Both the position numbers and the translations under genes were made by a program. The notes beneath the pieces were generated by a model, which saw only the letters and a program-made list of their open reading frames with translations, had not been told where the DNA came from and did no database searches. DNA of 64,000 nt from Quercus robur. Lineage: Eukaryota; Streptophyta; Magnoliopsida; Fagales; Fagaceae. The first letter of the stretch is position 1, and each line of letters begins with the position of its first letter. Positions 1 through 9,500 of this stretch are shown in pieces. Location: NCBI RefSeq assembly GCF_932294415.1, contig NC_065539.1:34722001-34786000 (forward strand), written 5' to 3'.

Positions 1-615
1 GTGCGATTCTCAATAAGCGTTAAAGGGAGCCTAAGTCCTGCACGGATTCTTAGCCACGGACTTGGGAGAAGTCAGCATTGTAATCGTTTTTGCCCAATTA
101 TAAAGTATCGCCATTCTAACGTATTCATTCATTATTGCTTGACTTTCAGCAGTAAAATGGCAAAACCAATATCCATTCATGATGAAAACAAAATAGAATA
201 AAGTAACGATATATGAAATGAAATAACTTTTGTCATATAATGTTCAAAGTAACTCAGTTCAGAAACATTAGCAAGGGTCAAACAAAACGAGGCACAAAAA
301 GCAAAACAAGCGAATTCCTATACTACGTCCCTAAGGGCCTTGAGTCGGGGCAGGCTGATCATCCGCTGCTGGGTTCTCCGGGGCGATTTCCTGTGCCTGG
401 GCAAGGATCTCTCAGATGCGAAGACTGTCCTCGGGTGACTGGCCCTGCGTAGCTTGCTCCGTGCCCCCAGTCTCGGGAACAGAGGAATCTGCTGGAAGAG
501 GCTCAGTGGAGGCGACCTCGCCAGGAATCTCACGTATTTCTGCAGGGAAAAAGATGTTCTCAGCTTTCCTGAGATCAGAATCTACGGGGACGGCTACCCG
601 ATCCATGGCCACGCC

Positions 616-1989
616 CTAGGTCGAAGTGACGTATTCCCTGCAGACGGTGGCGACTTCCTCGGCCAGTCTCTCCTCAGCATCGTGGACTCCACGTTCATAT
701 GAAGCCACCACAGCTTTCTCGGCAACCTCCCTGGACAAGCGAGCTTCCTCCTTGGTCCTTGCAAGCTCAGCCTTAAGCTCCGAAACCGCCTGTTGCTCCG
801 CTGCTAGTCTCTCCTCAGAGTGACGGAGCTGCTTGCGCAGCTCGTCAGCTTGCTTTTCAGCATTTTTCAGGCCAGCCTCTGCACTCGCATTGGCCTTCTT
901 CACCTCCTTTAGCTCATTACCCTGACGATCAAAATCTCGTTTGAGATCTCCAGCGGCCCTCTCAGCTGCAGAACGGGACTGAGCCTCTTTATGCATATCC
1001 TCACGGGCCTTCTTGGCCCACTCCTCAGCAACATAAATTTGTTGAGTGACCTGCGCTCGGGCGGAAATGAAGACGATATCAAAACAAGACAATAAGAGGG
1101 TACTCAGTACAAAGACAAGATAGAAGATTCCACTTACCATGGCCATGTCCCTCTTCAGTGACATGAAAAGTTTTGGGTGACGAGTCTTCCTGAGACCCTC
1201 CATGTCACGGGGCAAGAGAAGAGGCTGCTGCAGCGCCTCGGCCAAGAACGAAGCCTGCTCTCGCTGGGATTCCCATAGGGTCGCATCCCAGAGGATTGGA
1301 GCGCCGTCTAACTCGATCCGAGGAGACCACGTTTGTGGTCCCCTCAGAATGGCCGCCTCTTCTCGGCTCTCAGTGGACCTGGTCCTTTTCTCTCGGGGCT
1401 CTTTCGTTTCCTTGCCCTTCTTTTTAGGCCTGGCCTTCTCACGGGCAACCTTTCCCTCCTCCGTCTCTTCTACAGGCCTTTTTCGCCTTAAGTTAGGCAT
1501 AGGCTGCAGCGCCGCATCCGATGAGGGAGGGGGAGGAGGAGCGGGAGCTTTGGGGACGGTCTGTCCCTTCGAGACTTCCTTGGAGGTCTGCCCCTTGGAC
1601 CTGTTAGATAGAAGACCCCTGAGGCCAGTCCTCGGCTGGAGATCCATTCCTTCTTCTTCTCCTGTGTCTTCACTGATATCAGGTTGTGCGATGACCAAAC
1701 CAGTACCAGGAGCCGCTGAGGCGCGGTCTAACTCAGCGTCAGAGTCGGAGAGCTCTACTACTCTGACCGAAGCCTTCCATTCCTCAGTAAATTGAAACTG
1801 GTCTATCTGATCCTCTAAGGATGAATGTGAAGAGCCAGCCTCCTCCTCTGGGATAACTACTGGGGGAAAGGCACGTTGGGGAGGTAACTGAACAGGAGGC
1901 AAGTCTGTGGCAGCGAGAAACCCTGGTATGGAAACGTCAATGCGTGCCAACCTCGGACTGCCAGCCCTTATAGCTTGTCCGGCTTCCAC
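616..1989 (-). CDS. antisense ORF of the Gypsy element, coiled-coil protein
   Basis: This is an open frame of 457 residues antisense to the retroelement that holds it. The first 240 residues are of low complexity: Pro, Ser, Glu and Lys rich, with a basic KKKGKETKEPREKR-type patch near residue 190-205. A hydrophobic stretch follows near 285-312. The last 140 residues are Ala, Glu, Lys and Arg rich with heptad-like spacing and are probably a coiled coil. There is no catalytic motif. The organisation fits the antisense ORFs of Tat-lineage elements and not a host gene, and its function is unknown. It is treated here as part of the fossil element. Confidence 0.5.
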   Translation of the reverse strand: MEAGQAIRAGSPRLARIDVSIPGFLAATDLPPVQLPPQRAFPPVVIPEEEAGSSHSSLEDQIDQFQFTEEWKASVRVVELSDSDAELDRASAAPGTGLVIAQPDISEDTGEEEGMDLQPRTGLRGLLSNRSKGQTSKEVSKGQTVPKAPAPPPPPSSDAALQPMPNLRRKRPVEETEEGKVAREKARPKKKGKETKEPREKRTRSTESREEAAILRGPQTWSPRIELDGAPILWDATLWESQREQASFLAEALQQPLLLPRDMEGLRKTRHPKLFMSLKRDMAMVSGIFYLVFVLSTLLLSCFDIVFISARAQVTQQIYVAEEWAKKAREDMHKEAQSRSAAERAAGDLKRDFDRQGNELKEVKKANASAEAGLKNAEKQADELRKQLRHSEERLAAEQQAVSELKAELARTKEEARLSREVAEKAVVASYERGVHDAEERLAEEVATVCREYVTST

Positions 1990-2260
1990 CTGGGCTCAAG
2001 TGAGTGGAGTGAAGTCCAAAATCAAGGGAGCCGACCGTAGTTGTCCGTCCTCGCTAACGAAGATCTCGGACCTCAAGAGGTAATTTAGGGCCGGGATATT
2101 GACCAAGCTCAGCCGAGGGGATGTTTGCTCCTTGTCTGCGAAGGCCGTTAAAAGGTTTATGTTAGTCCGAGGAGACATGCAACCAAGTCAACAAGTTTAA
2201 AATAAAAGAAAAAGGAGGGGGAGGAGCTTGAAACTAAAGTCCTCCCCACGGAATCTAGTT

Positions 2261-2842
2261 CTACGACACCCCACCTGGCGTTCCCGCCCTAGTCGGACAG
2301 TGAGGGTTGTCATGCCATGGTCCGGAGACGATCAAATGGTCGTCCTTCAAGCCTTTGCTGGACTTCGGAAGGCAGGATATCAACCTCACTTCGTCAGTCC
2401 TGGACTTTAGATAGTATGAGTCGCCGAGCCTATGGCATTCATAAAGATGAACCACGTCGTGCCATGAGAGGCCGAGGTTCATCTGATCGTTCAGGGTTTC
2501 GACACACCCCAGGATCCGGAATAGATTAGCGGTGCATTGATGGGGGGCCAATCTATGACCACGTAGGTAATTCCTAGTTATTCTCCCCATTGGAATAGTC
2601 ATTCCTCCTTCCACAAAGGCTATCATTGGAATTGCGACTTCCCCTGTTCTCCGCTTGAACAAAATGTCCTCCAGATGACAGTACTCTAAACCTATCTCCG
2701 GTGGGATACAATACTTCGCCCTGAAGCCCGCCATACCGGCCGGAGAATCTACCATTTTCTGAAGCCTACCCATCCCCTCTAATCCTAAAAACGACTTGAA
2801 GGCAGTATGATTAATGAAGAATAACGGAGAAGAAGCGCGCAC
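2261..2842 (-). CDS. antisense ORF of the Gypsy element, plant-transposon-like domain
   Basis: This 193-residue open frame lies upstream, on the minus strand, of the coiled-coil frame at 616-1989. It holds an ordinary globular composition, with segments such as GRITRNYLRGHRLAPHQC and LGLSWHDVVHLYECHR that resemble the 'putative plant transposon protein' domains often annotated in tree genomes. That recognition is from memory of the family and is not a search result. Its antisense position between the internal region and the 3' LTR supports a Tat-type antisense gene. It is part of a fossil element. Confidence 0.45.
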   Translation of the reverse strand: MRASSPLFFINHTAFKSFLGLEGMGRLQKMVDSPAGMAGFRAKYCIPPEIGLEYCHLEDILFKRRTGEVAIPMIAFVEGGMTIPMGRITRNYLRGHRLAPHQCTANLFRILGCVETLNDQMNLGLSWHDVVHLYECHRLGDSYYLKSRTDEVRLISCLPKSSKGLKDDHLIVSGPWHDNPHCPTRAGTPGGVS

Positions 2843-3266
2843 TTATGGGTAAGAAGCTCGAAGGAGTCTTCAAGAGAATGGCAGCGGAAGTGAGAGCGGA
2901 CTGAAGGAGAAAGCTCTGAGACGTTTTGAATATTGGAATGCTCGTCAAAAGTGAGGGACAAACGTCCTCAAAACCTATTATACTCGGAAGGAGTTGAACA
3001 GACGCACTTACGTCTAAGGCGAGTGAAACGCTGTCCACCGTAGATCCGGCCTTTAACCGTTGGATCGGACAAGTGTAGAACCTCGAAAGCTGCGGTTACT
3101 TTCCCCTGAGTCATTAAATGCCCTCAACATTAATGAGGCACGTGAAGGCATGCTCCCCCCCCCTACACGTGTGAAGCAGCGATTCACCACGAACTGTCTA
3201 GTGAGTATCAAAATTCCGCCTTTTCTCCTCGGACCCAGAAAAAAGGCAGGAATTTTGAGGGGCTAT

Positions 3267-3993
3267 TGTGGGGGTAAAATCCGTCAGTCGACGTTGGGCC
3301 ATAGTACATGTACTAAGCCCAACCACGACAAGAAGAAAAGACATGGGCACAGGATATCCCGGCCCAACCATGTTGGGCCGGGCCTGCTTAGGGGCGTCCG
3401 AGGAGGAGTACCTCCTCGGACTCGCCAAGTGTGTGTCCAATTCAAACCCTATACATGGCGAAAAGTCATCCAATACGAAGGAACAGTGCATGACGTTCAG
3501 GGAGGGGGGCAACCACGATTGCCGCATTAAATGCCAATGAGCTACTTTTCCAGCCGCATTAATGTGGAAAGGACAGGCGCACAAAATCATCTTGGCCAGT
3601 GCAACTCACAGAAAAGAGGGATGATGTCCTATGGGACAGGCACTCAAGTAAAGGCCCAGATGATTAACAAGTGTAGGGTCGTGATCTTGGGAAGGATGCT
3701 ATATAAGAGAAAGAGATCCCCATGGCCAAGGGATGGCAGAGAGGAAGAAGAAAAAGATATAAAAAAGAGAAAGGAGTTAGAGAAAAAAGCAGAAGATACA
3801 GCCCCACGGACTGTTATTCCAAAAGCTTGGAGGATTATCTCTACGTCCAACTGGTTGCATGGCTTGTTCATAATTACGTTCCCGCTGTCAAAGACCTAGT
3901 TCTGTAACCTACTCTCTACAAATTCATTGTTGAGGGACTTTTGGGCCAGAACCACCCACCTGTTGGGCCTGAGCCCCAAAAACTGCCCTTACA
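3267..3993 (+). mobile_element. 3' LTR of the Gypsy element
   Basis: The LTR starts TGTGGGGGTAAAAT and ends GCCCTTACA (727 bp). A TATA box (CTATATAAGAGAAAGAG) lies near 3697, so U3 is about 430 bp. The block GTCCGAGGAGGAGTACCTCC near 3397 and the blocks around GCCGCATTAA near 3520-3560 are shared with the solo LTR at 39170-39952 in the opposite orientation, so the two belong to one family. The 5-bp right flank is AGTAC. The matching left flank is outside the window, so a TSD cannot be checked. Confidence 0.75.
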
Positions 3994-4658
3994 AGTACAT
4001 TATTAAACAACCACTTGATAGATGACTACCACTTTATTATATAAGCCTTGAATCATACAATAACATAGTCTCTCACCCGAACTCAATGTGCCTGCTATGC
4101 AATTCAACAAAATTGTTGATATGTGACCCTAAAAAATAGAGACAAAAAAAGAGGATTAAATATAAGAAAAATAGCAAACATTAAATAAATAGGATAGGAG
4201 GCAATAGTTCATATGAAAATAAACGCAGTCCTATATTAGTCCCAAAAAAAAAAAAAAAAAAAATTCTGCAGAGAATAAATATCAAAACTTGATAACCTTT
4301 AAAATAACACCATCCTAATACTCCTAACAGAGACTAAATATAGAGCAAAAGTAACGTACTAATATTCTGGACTCTAATTTTGTTTGATTTGAATTGCAAG
4401 TTCCTGTTGATTTTGATTCTTGTCACTAATGAAAAACTTTCATCTCAATATCCCTTTTTTTTTTTTAAATAACGAAATTCCCTTGGACAACTTTGAAATT
4501 TGACATTACAGTGAATTAAAGTTAAAAACTACTGTTCTTGGAAAACTTGGTTGGAAATTTTCTCCTAACATCATTGGAGCGAAACCATAGAAAAACATAT
4601 GAAAGAAAAACTTAAAGGCAAACCTTTGGGTATTGCAGTTTTGTTGAAGAAAGTGTAC

Positions 4659-4708
<50 letters not shown>

Positions 4709-5636
4709 TAGAAAGAACCTTTGCCCATGATAAGTTTATAACTCATGAGTTTGTTTAATTTGAATATTATTTGTGGAGTGAGGAAGGTGGGAGATGTGAA
4801 TAACGTGTGGGTTCCTTTTTCTCAAACTCTTTGGCAGTGAGTTTTTTTTTTTTGGCTTGCAATGGGAGTTATTTATTTATTTTTATTTTTTATACTGGTG
4901 TGTAATGGGAGTTGAGATAGCAGTTGGATTTTTTGAAGCAATAATTAACATTGTAGACTGGTCCTATTTTGAAGGCATGAGAGTTAGAAATGTATTTTAA
5001 CAATGTTATTTTCAAGTTTTGTTTCTACTTAAACGTAGGGTGTAGGGGTATTTTAGAACAAAAAAAATTCAGTCTAAATAGGAGAAGCCCCTTAAATAGT
5101 AGTATAGATAAGACAAAATTTACTGAAATGACTAACAAAAAGTTACAATTTACATTTTGTTTTTCAAACAGTACTATAGATATCATGAATTTCATAACTT
5201 TTCTTAGCATTTGTTAAGGTGATAAATTTTGAATTAGTGCAAGTCACAGGGAACCACAATTGACATCACTTCAATTATAAAAAATATAGAAAAGGGAGAT
5301 TTGAATTTTGATTCTCTTCGAAAATGAGACCAAGTAATACATGTAATTTCAAGTATTTTTTTAGTGGGAACTATCCCTAATTCCACTATTCTCTCTCTGC
5401 TAGTGGAAAAAGAATGAGATATTCTCCTCCACTTTCATCAATAATATTAATATATGGTGCTAATAATCCTTTTATTTATCTATAGATGTTTCTAATGGAG
5501 ATGCCAATGTATATATATATATATATATTTTAAGACTAGGAAGATGTTTAGGGTTCAAATACCTTCTCCTCCAACTATTAGATTATAAAAAAATTAACAT
5601 ATACTTATTCAAATAAAAAAAATAAAGTGTCACACC
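3994..5636. other. intergenic, AT-rich, no gene seen
   Basis: There is no credible coding sequence. The stretch holds homopolymers, the GA microsatellite at 4661-4703, an AT microsatellite near 5509-5530, and a possible SINE-like B-box (GGGTTCAAATACC) near 5551. Short frames here have no recognisable protein features. Confidence 0.6.
4661..4703. repeat. (GA)n microsatellite
   Basis: This is an uninterrupted GA dinucleotide run of about 21 units. Confidence 0.95.
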
Positions 5637-5735
5637 GTTGACTTTGGGCCACTGTCCAAAAGACAAAAACCCACCATTCGAAAAGCCGATATGAATCACT
5701 TACAACAAACTAGTCCAATTGCACAATGGGAAAAG
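5637..5735 (+). repeat. distal copy of a diverged direct repeat upstream of eIF(iso)4E
   Basis: This stretch aligns by eye, at roughly 70 percent identity, with 6366-6456 just upstream of the eIF(iso)4E start codon. Shared landmarks, in order, are GTTG.C.TTGGGCCA, CCCA.CAT.C.AAAAGCC.ATAT, AACAAAC and CCAATT. The copies are about 730 bp apart, and a foldback element carrying a LINE fragment lies between them. Confidence 0.6.
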
Positions 5736-5788
5736 TAAACGCTAGGTAAGTAAACTTAAAGAATCAACAATGTATTTCAGTCAAAATA

Positions 5789-6317
5789 TTGGCCAAATTT
5801 GACAAATAGCACAATTTTAGGGGAAAAAAAAACACCTTAACAAAGTTATTTACTTATGTAGCAGATTTTTGGAACTTAAGCTCCAAGCAATATGGGCTCC
5901 ATTGCTTGGCATGCCATGTGAGCTGCATAGAACTTGAGTTTCTAAAATGTGCTACATAATTAAATAACTATGTTAGAATGCGTTTCTCTTGAAAGCTTGC
6001 TAAAATTGTGTTATTTAGCCCAGAAGATATGCTTTTTTAGGGAACAGGTGAAAGGGTAACACTTTATATGGGCATGTGGTTGAAGATACTTGGAGATTAG
6101 GGGCTGCATTACAGTCTTGTCAGTTCCAGCATGTTCGAAGGGAAGGAAATAAGCTAGCTCATGCACTAGCTAGAAGAGCAGTTTCATCTATAGATACTAA
6201 TGTATGGGTAGAATATCTACCTAGTGATTTGGATGTTGTATACCAGTCTGATTTACATTAATGAAATTTTCTTACTGTTTTCTCAAAAAAAATTGTGCTA
6301 TTTAGCAAATTTGGCCC
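5789..6317. mobile_element. foldback MITE-like element, interrupted by a LINE fragment
   Basis: The left arm (TTGGCCAAATTTGACAAATA, then AGCACAATTTTA; later AGTTATTTACTTATGTAGCA) is repeated inverted on the right: TGCTACATAATTAAATAACT near 5950, AAATTGTGTTATTTAGC at 6003-6019, and AAATTGTGCTATTTAGC followed by AAATTTGGCC at 6290-6315. The arms form an imperfect hairpin, and the right arm is split by the LINE piece at 6020-6289. No target duplication for the foldback itself was found. Confidence 0.6.
6020..6289 (+). mobile_element. 5'-truncated LINE (L1-type) insertion, RNase H 3' end
   Basis: The segment encodes the C-terminal end of a LINE RNase H-like domain (residues such as CQFQHVRREGNKLAHALARR at 6118-6177) and ends TTTTCTC followed by a short A tract. 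It is flanked by 17-bp direct repeats with one mismatch: AAATTGTGTTATTTAGC (6003-6019) and AAATTGTGCTATTTAGC (6290-6306). This is a clean target-primed insertion of only about 270 bp into the right arm of the foldback element. The single-base difference suggests moderate age. Confidence 0.8.
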
Positions 6318-6365
6318 AAAGTATTAATATTCATTTATGCCCAAAAAAAAAAAAAAAAAATCGCA

Positions 6366-6456
6366 GTTGGCCTTGGGCCAGTCCTAAATTCAAACTCCCA
6401 TCATCCAAAAAGCCTATATCAATCAACCCCAACAAACCGGCCCAATTTCAGAAAAC
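6366..6456 (+). repeat. promoter-proximal copy of the direct repeat (eIF(iso)4E upstream region)
   Basis: This is the second copy of the repeat at 5637-5735. It contains TGGGCC (6374-6379) and GGCCCA (6439-6444), which match the 'site II' type element common in promoters of plant translation and housekeeping genes. It lies 70 to 160 bp before the start codon at 6526, so it is probably core promoter or 5' UTR. Confidence 0.55.
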
Positions 6457-6525
6457 AACATACAAACCTATATCACACGCGCTTAAGAATAGAAAGAGAA
6501 AGAAAAGAAAATCACTCACGAAGGA

Positions 6526-9500
6526 ATGGCGAGCGAGGTAGCGATGGAACCCAGTGTTACCGCGGCAGCGGCGGCGGCGGCGGAGACAGAGACAGTGCCT
6601 GCGGCAGTGACAAAAGAGCCACACAGGTTGGAGAGGAAGTGGACCTTCTGGTTCGACAACCAGTCCAAACCCAAACAAGGTGCGGCGTGGGGCACCTCTC
6701 TCCGCAAGGTCTACACCTTCGACACCGTCGAAGATTTCTGGTGGTACCTTTCTAACCTTCCTCAATTCCCTGATTTATTCATGTTTTTGTGTCTATTACT
6801 ATGATTCTTGATCTGGGTTCCTCTTCATCTTTGCCCTCTTTCGTTTTTGTATGTGTTAAGAATAGAAATATAGCTTGCTTTTCGAGGCTTTTCATTTTTT
6901 TTTTTTTTTTTTAAGATCCAGAACAATAGTGGGTTTTGTATTAATTTCTTTTTCCTTGTATTACTCAATATTTATACTGGGGTTTATAGCTTTGGTTTTT
7001 TTTTTTTTTTTTGATTTATGTTGTTTCAATATTGTTTGTTCTTGCTTTTCTTTCCCATTAATAGAAACCCAGGAATTTTTTTGGCATGTATTCTAATTAT
7101 AATAATTTTTTTTTCTGTGTATTGCTAATCTTAATTATGTTTATATTGACCAAAGTAAAAAGAGAATTTGAGACTTGATTCTTTTCATTCAAGTTAAATG
7201 GAAAATGTGAAATCTTTGAGTGCAGTTTGTATGATCAGATATTCAAGCCCAGTAAGTTGCCTGCAAATGCTGATTTTCACTTGTTCAAAGCTGGGATTGA
7301 ACCCAAATGGGAAGATCCCGAGTGTGCTGCTGGAGGAAAGTGGTCCGTCACCAGCAACAGAAAGGCTGGCCTTGATACCATGTGGCTTGAAACTGTAAAT
7401 ATCCTCACTCTCCCTGTATTTTTCATTCTGTGGATATTTGAGTGTTGGGTCTTTTTAGAATACAACTTGTGGGCATTTGTGCTAATTACTAGGTTTTTAT
7501 TTATTTATTGGATAGATGATGGCTTTGATTGGAGAGCAATTTGATGAGGCTGATGAGATTTGTGGTGTTGTTGCGAGTGTGCGCCAAAGGCAGGACAAAT
7601 TAGCATTATGGACCAAGACAGCTGCAAATGAAGCAACCCAGGTCTAACCTCATATTCCGGGAATCAAATTTATTGTTGATTTTAATTGCTTTCAAGCATG
7701 CATTTTGTGTACCTTCGGCTGAATTGATGATTCATGAAGGCCGTGTTGTTGCATCTGATTAATCATGTGTTTTTGTGTGCTTGCACATGCATGCATTTAT
7801 TCAGAAAAACTCCTTTGTGCTTGTGAAGGTTTTGTTCATTCTCTCTCTTTAAAAGAGATGATTATGGACTCTTATTTATATTTCTTGTCTCTTTGTTACT
7901 GTGTGCATTAAGGTTTATGTTGCTGTATGTTGCAACCTTGAAGGAGAAGGTTGATATGCATATTATGTGACTATATTCGTATGTAAAATCTTATGTTGCT
8001 TCCTTCAATGTTTATTGAAGTGCTCAACACGTCTGTCTGTATTGGTAATGTTGTAATTTCCTTTCCGTTCATGTTTTAGGTTTTATTATTGCTAATACTT
8101 AAGATAACTCATTTTTTATTTTTATATTTATCAATGGGCTCTATCTCAAACAACACCTCCTCCCCTGTAAGAAAGGATGGAGGGTAAGGTCGTGAGTTCG
8201 AAATCCACTGGGTGCATATGTAAACTTACCAATAAAATATGATTCCTCATTATTTTTTATTTGATTATGTGATGAAATTGGTGGTGAATACTAATGCTAA
8301 ATGCTCTTAAAGTGTTTTATCTTGCAATTGAAGTGGGTGTTTTCTGCATAGCATTTGTTAAGTTTGTGGTAGTTCACTTATAAATTATGTCTGATTTCAT
8401 AGGAGACATTGCATGGAAAGATACAAAAAGGGGATTGTTTTTTTTTGGTATTTTGGAGGGTAGTTTAAAGAGGCCCTAGTGCAAAAAGCTCTCACTTTTG
8501 CTGATTGAGACCAAATTATTTTAGATTTTTATTGAGATATCATATTTTATTTTTGAATTTTAATTTTCAAACCAAATTTCATTTTGAATTTTGCTTTTTA
8601 TATGATTGAGAATTTCTTGGGATGTAATTGTGCCTTAATGTAATCCCTAAAGCCTACATTAGTGGCTTGAGATATTACATTTTGAGCAAAAACTTTTTGA
8701 TTAAAGATGTTTCTCTACAGCTTTTTGGCGATTCCAAGTACCCTTAAGTGGTTAAGTCTAGGGTTTTTTGTTTTATATTTTTGCAATACTGTTCTACATC
8801 AACTTGTCAGTGCGTAATTATGATCCAATTTACAAAATCCAGTCCCTAAACAACGAAGCCTCGTAAACCACTTTCTGAACCCAAATTTATCTTACATAAA
8901 TATGTCAACCATGCCAAGCACCAGAAGCCTCAACCACAACTCTATGACCAGATTCCAACAATCCAATCAACTCAAGCCCATAAACCATACCTAAAACAAA
9001 TTGTTGTTATCAAAGTTGAGCCGGACTACCATCGCAATCACACACAAATCCCTGTCACTTCCCAAAACCATGACAGCCTCCCACCATCACCAAGTTAAAA
9101 CGCATAAAAAAGATTGCCCTACCCACAACCCAAATAATTCCGACCCATATTAGTCCAACCCATACCCAAGGCCCCTTCACCCAGTGCTTATCCCCGACCA
9201 ATTTGTTGTTACTTGGGCTCGGCCCTGTACCCACGTTGCTAATCTTCAACTTCTCGTAAAAATTGCACTGTTGCCCTTGTCCTTTTGCCCAGACGCATCA
9301 CGATAGCTATGCTGGAAAGTACAGGCTGTACAGCCATGTTGCCGATCTTGATTTTCCCTTTTGTTGCTATCAAGCTACATCACCACATCGTCATTGAGGT
9401 TAACCCAGCAGAGTTCCATCCAAGGGAGCTGAGATTGTGTAAGTGTGGGTTTAGCTTGCATCAGTCATTGCGGAAAAAATGAATTGTTGTTAATATGTGA

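Larger units (their letters stand above)
1..3266 (+). mobile_element. 3' internal part of a Ty3/Gypsy LTR retrotransposon (probably Tat lineage)
   Basis: This is the internal region of an LTR element whose 5' part lies outside the window. It runs directly into an LTR at 3267, and the junction carries a purine-rich tract (GAGGGG) just before the LTR's TG, as expected for the plus-strand primer. The TATA box of the LTR is on the + strand, so the element is + oriented. The long reading frames here (616-1989 and 2261-2842) are antisense to it. Extra antisense ORFs between pol and the 3' LTR are known from the Tat lineage of plant Gypsy elements, which is the basis for the lineage call. No gag, protease, RT or integrase is visible. 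It is a fossil fragment. Confidence 0.65.

Noticed and set aside
1202-1795. 197-residue plus-strand frame at the window start
   Set aside because: It overlaps the longer antisense frame 616-1989 and is Ser-rich, as expected for the mirror of a Glu/Lys/Arg-rich coding strand.
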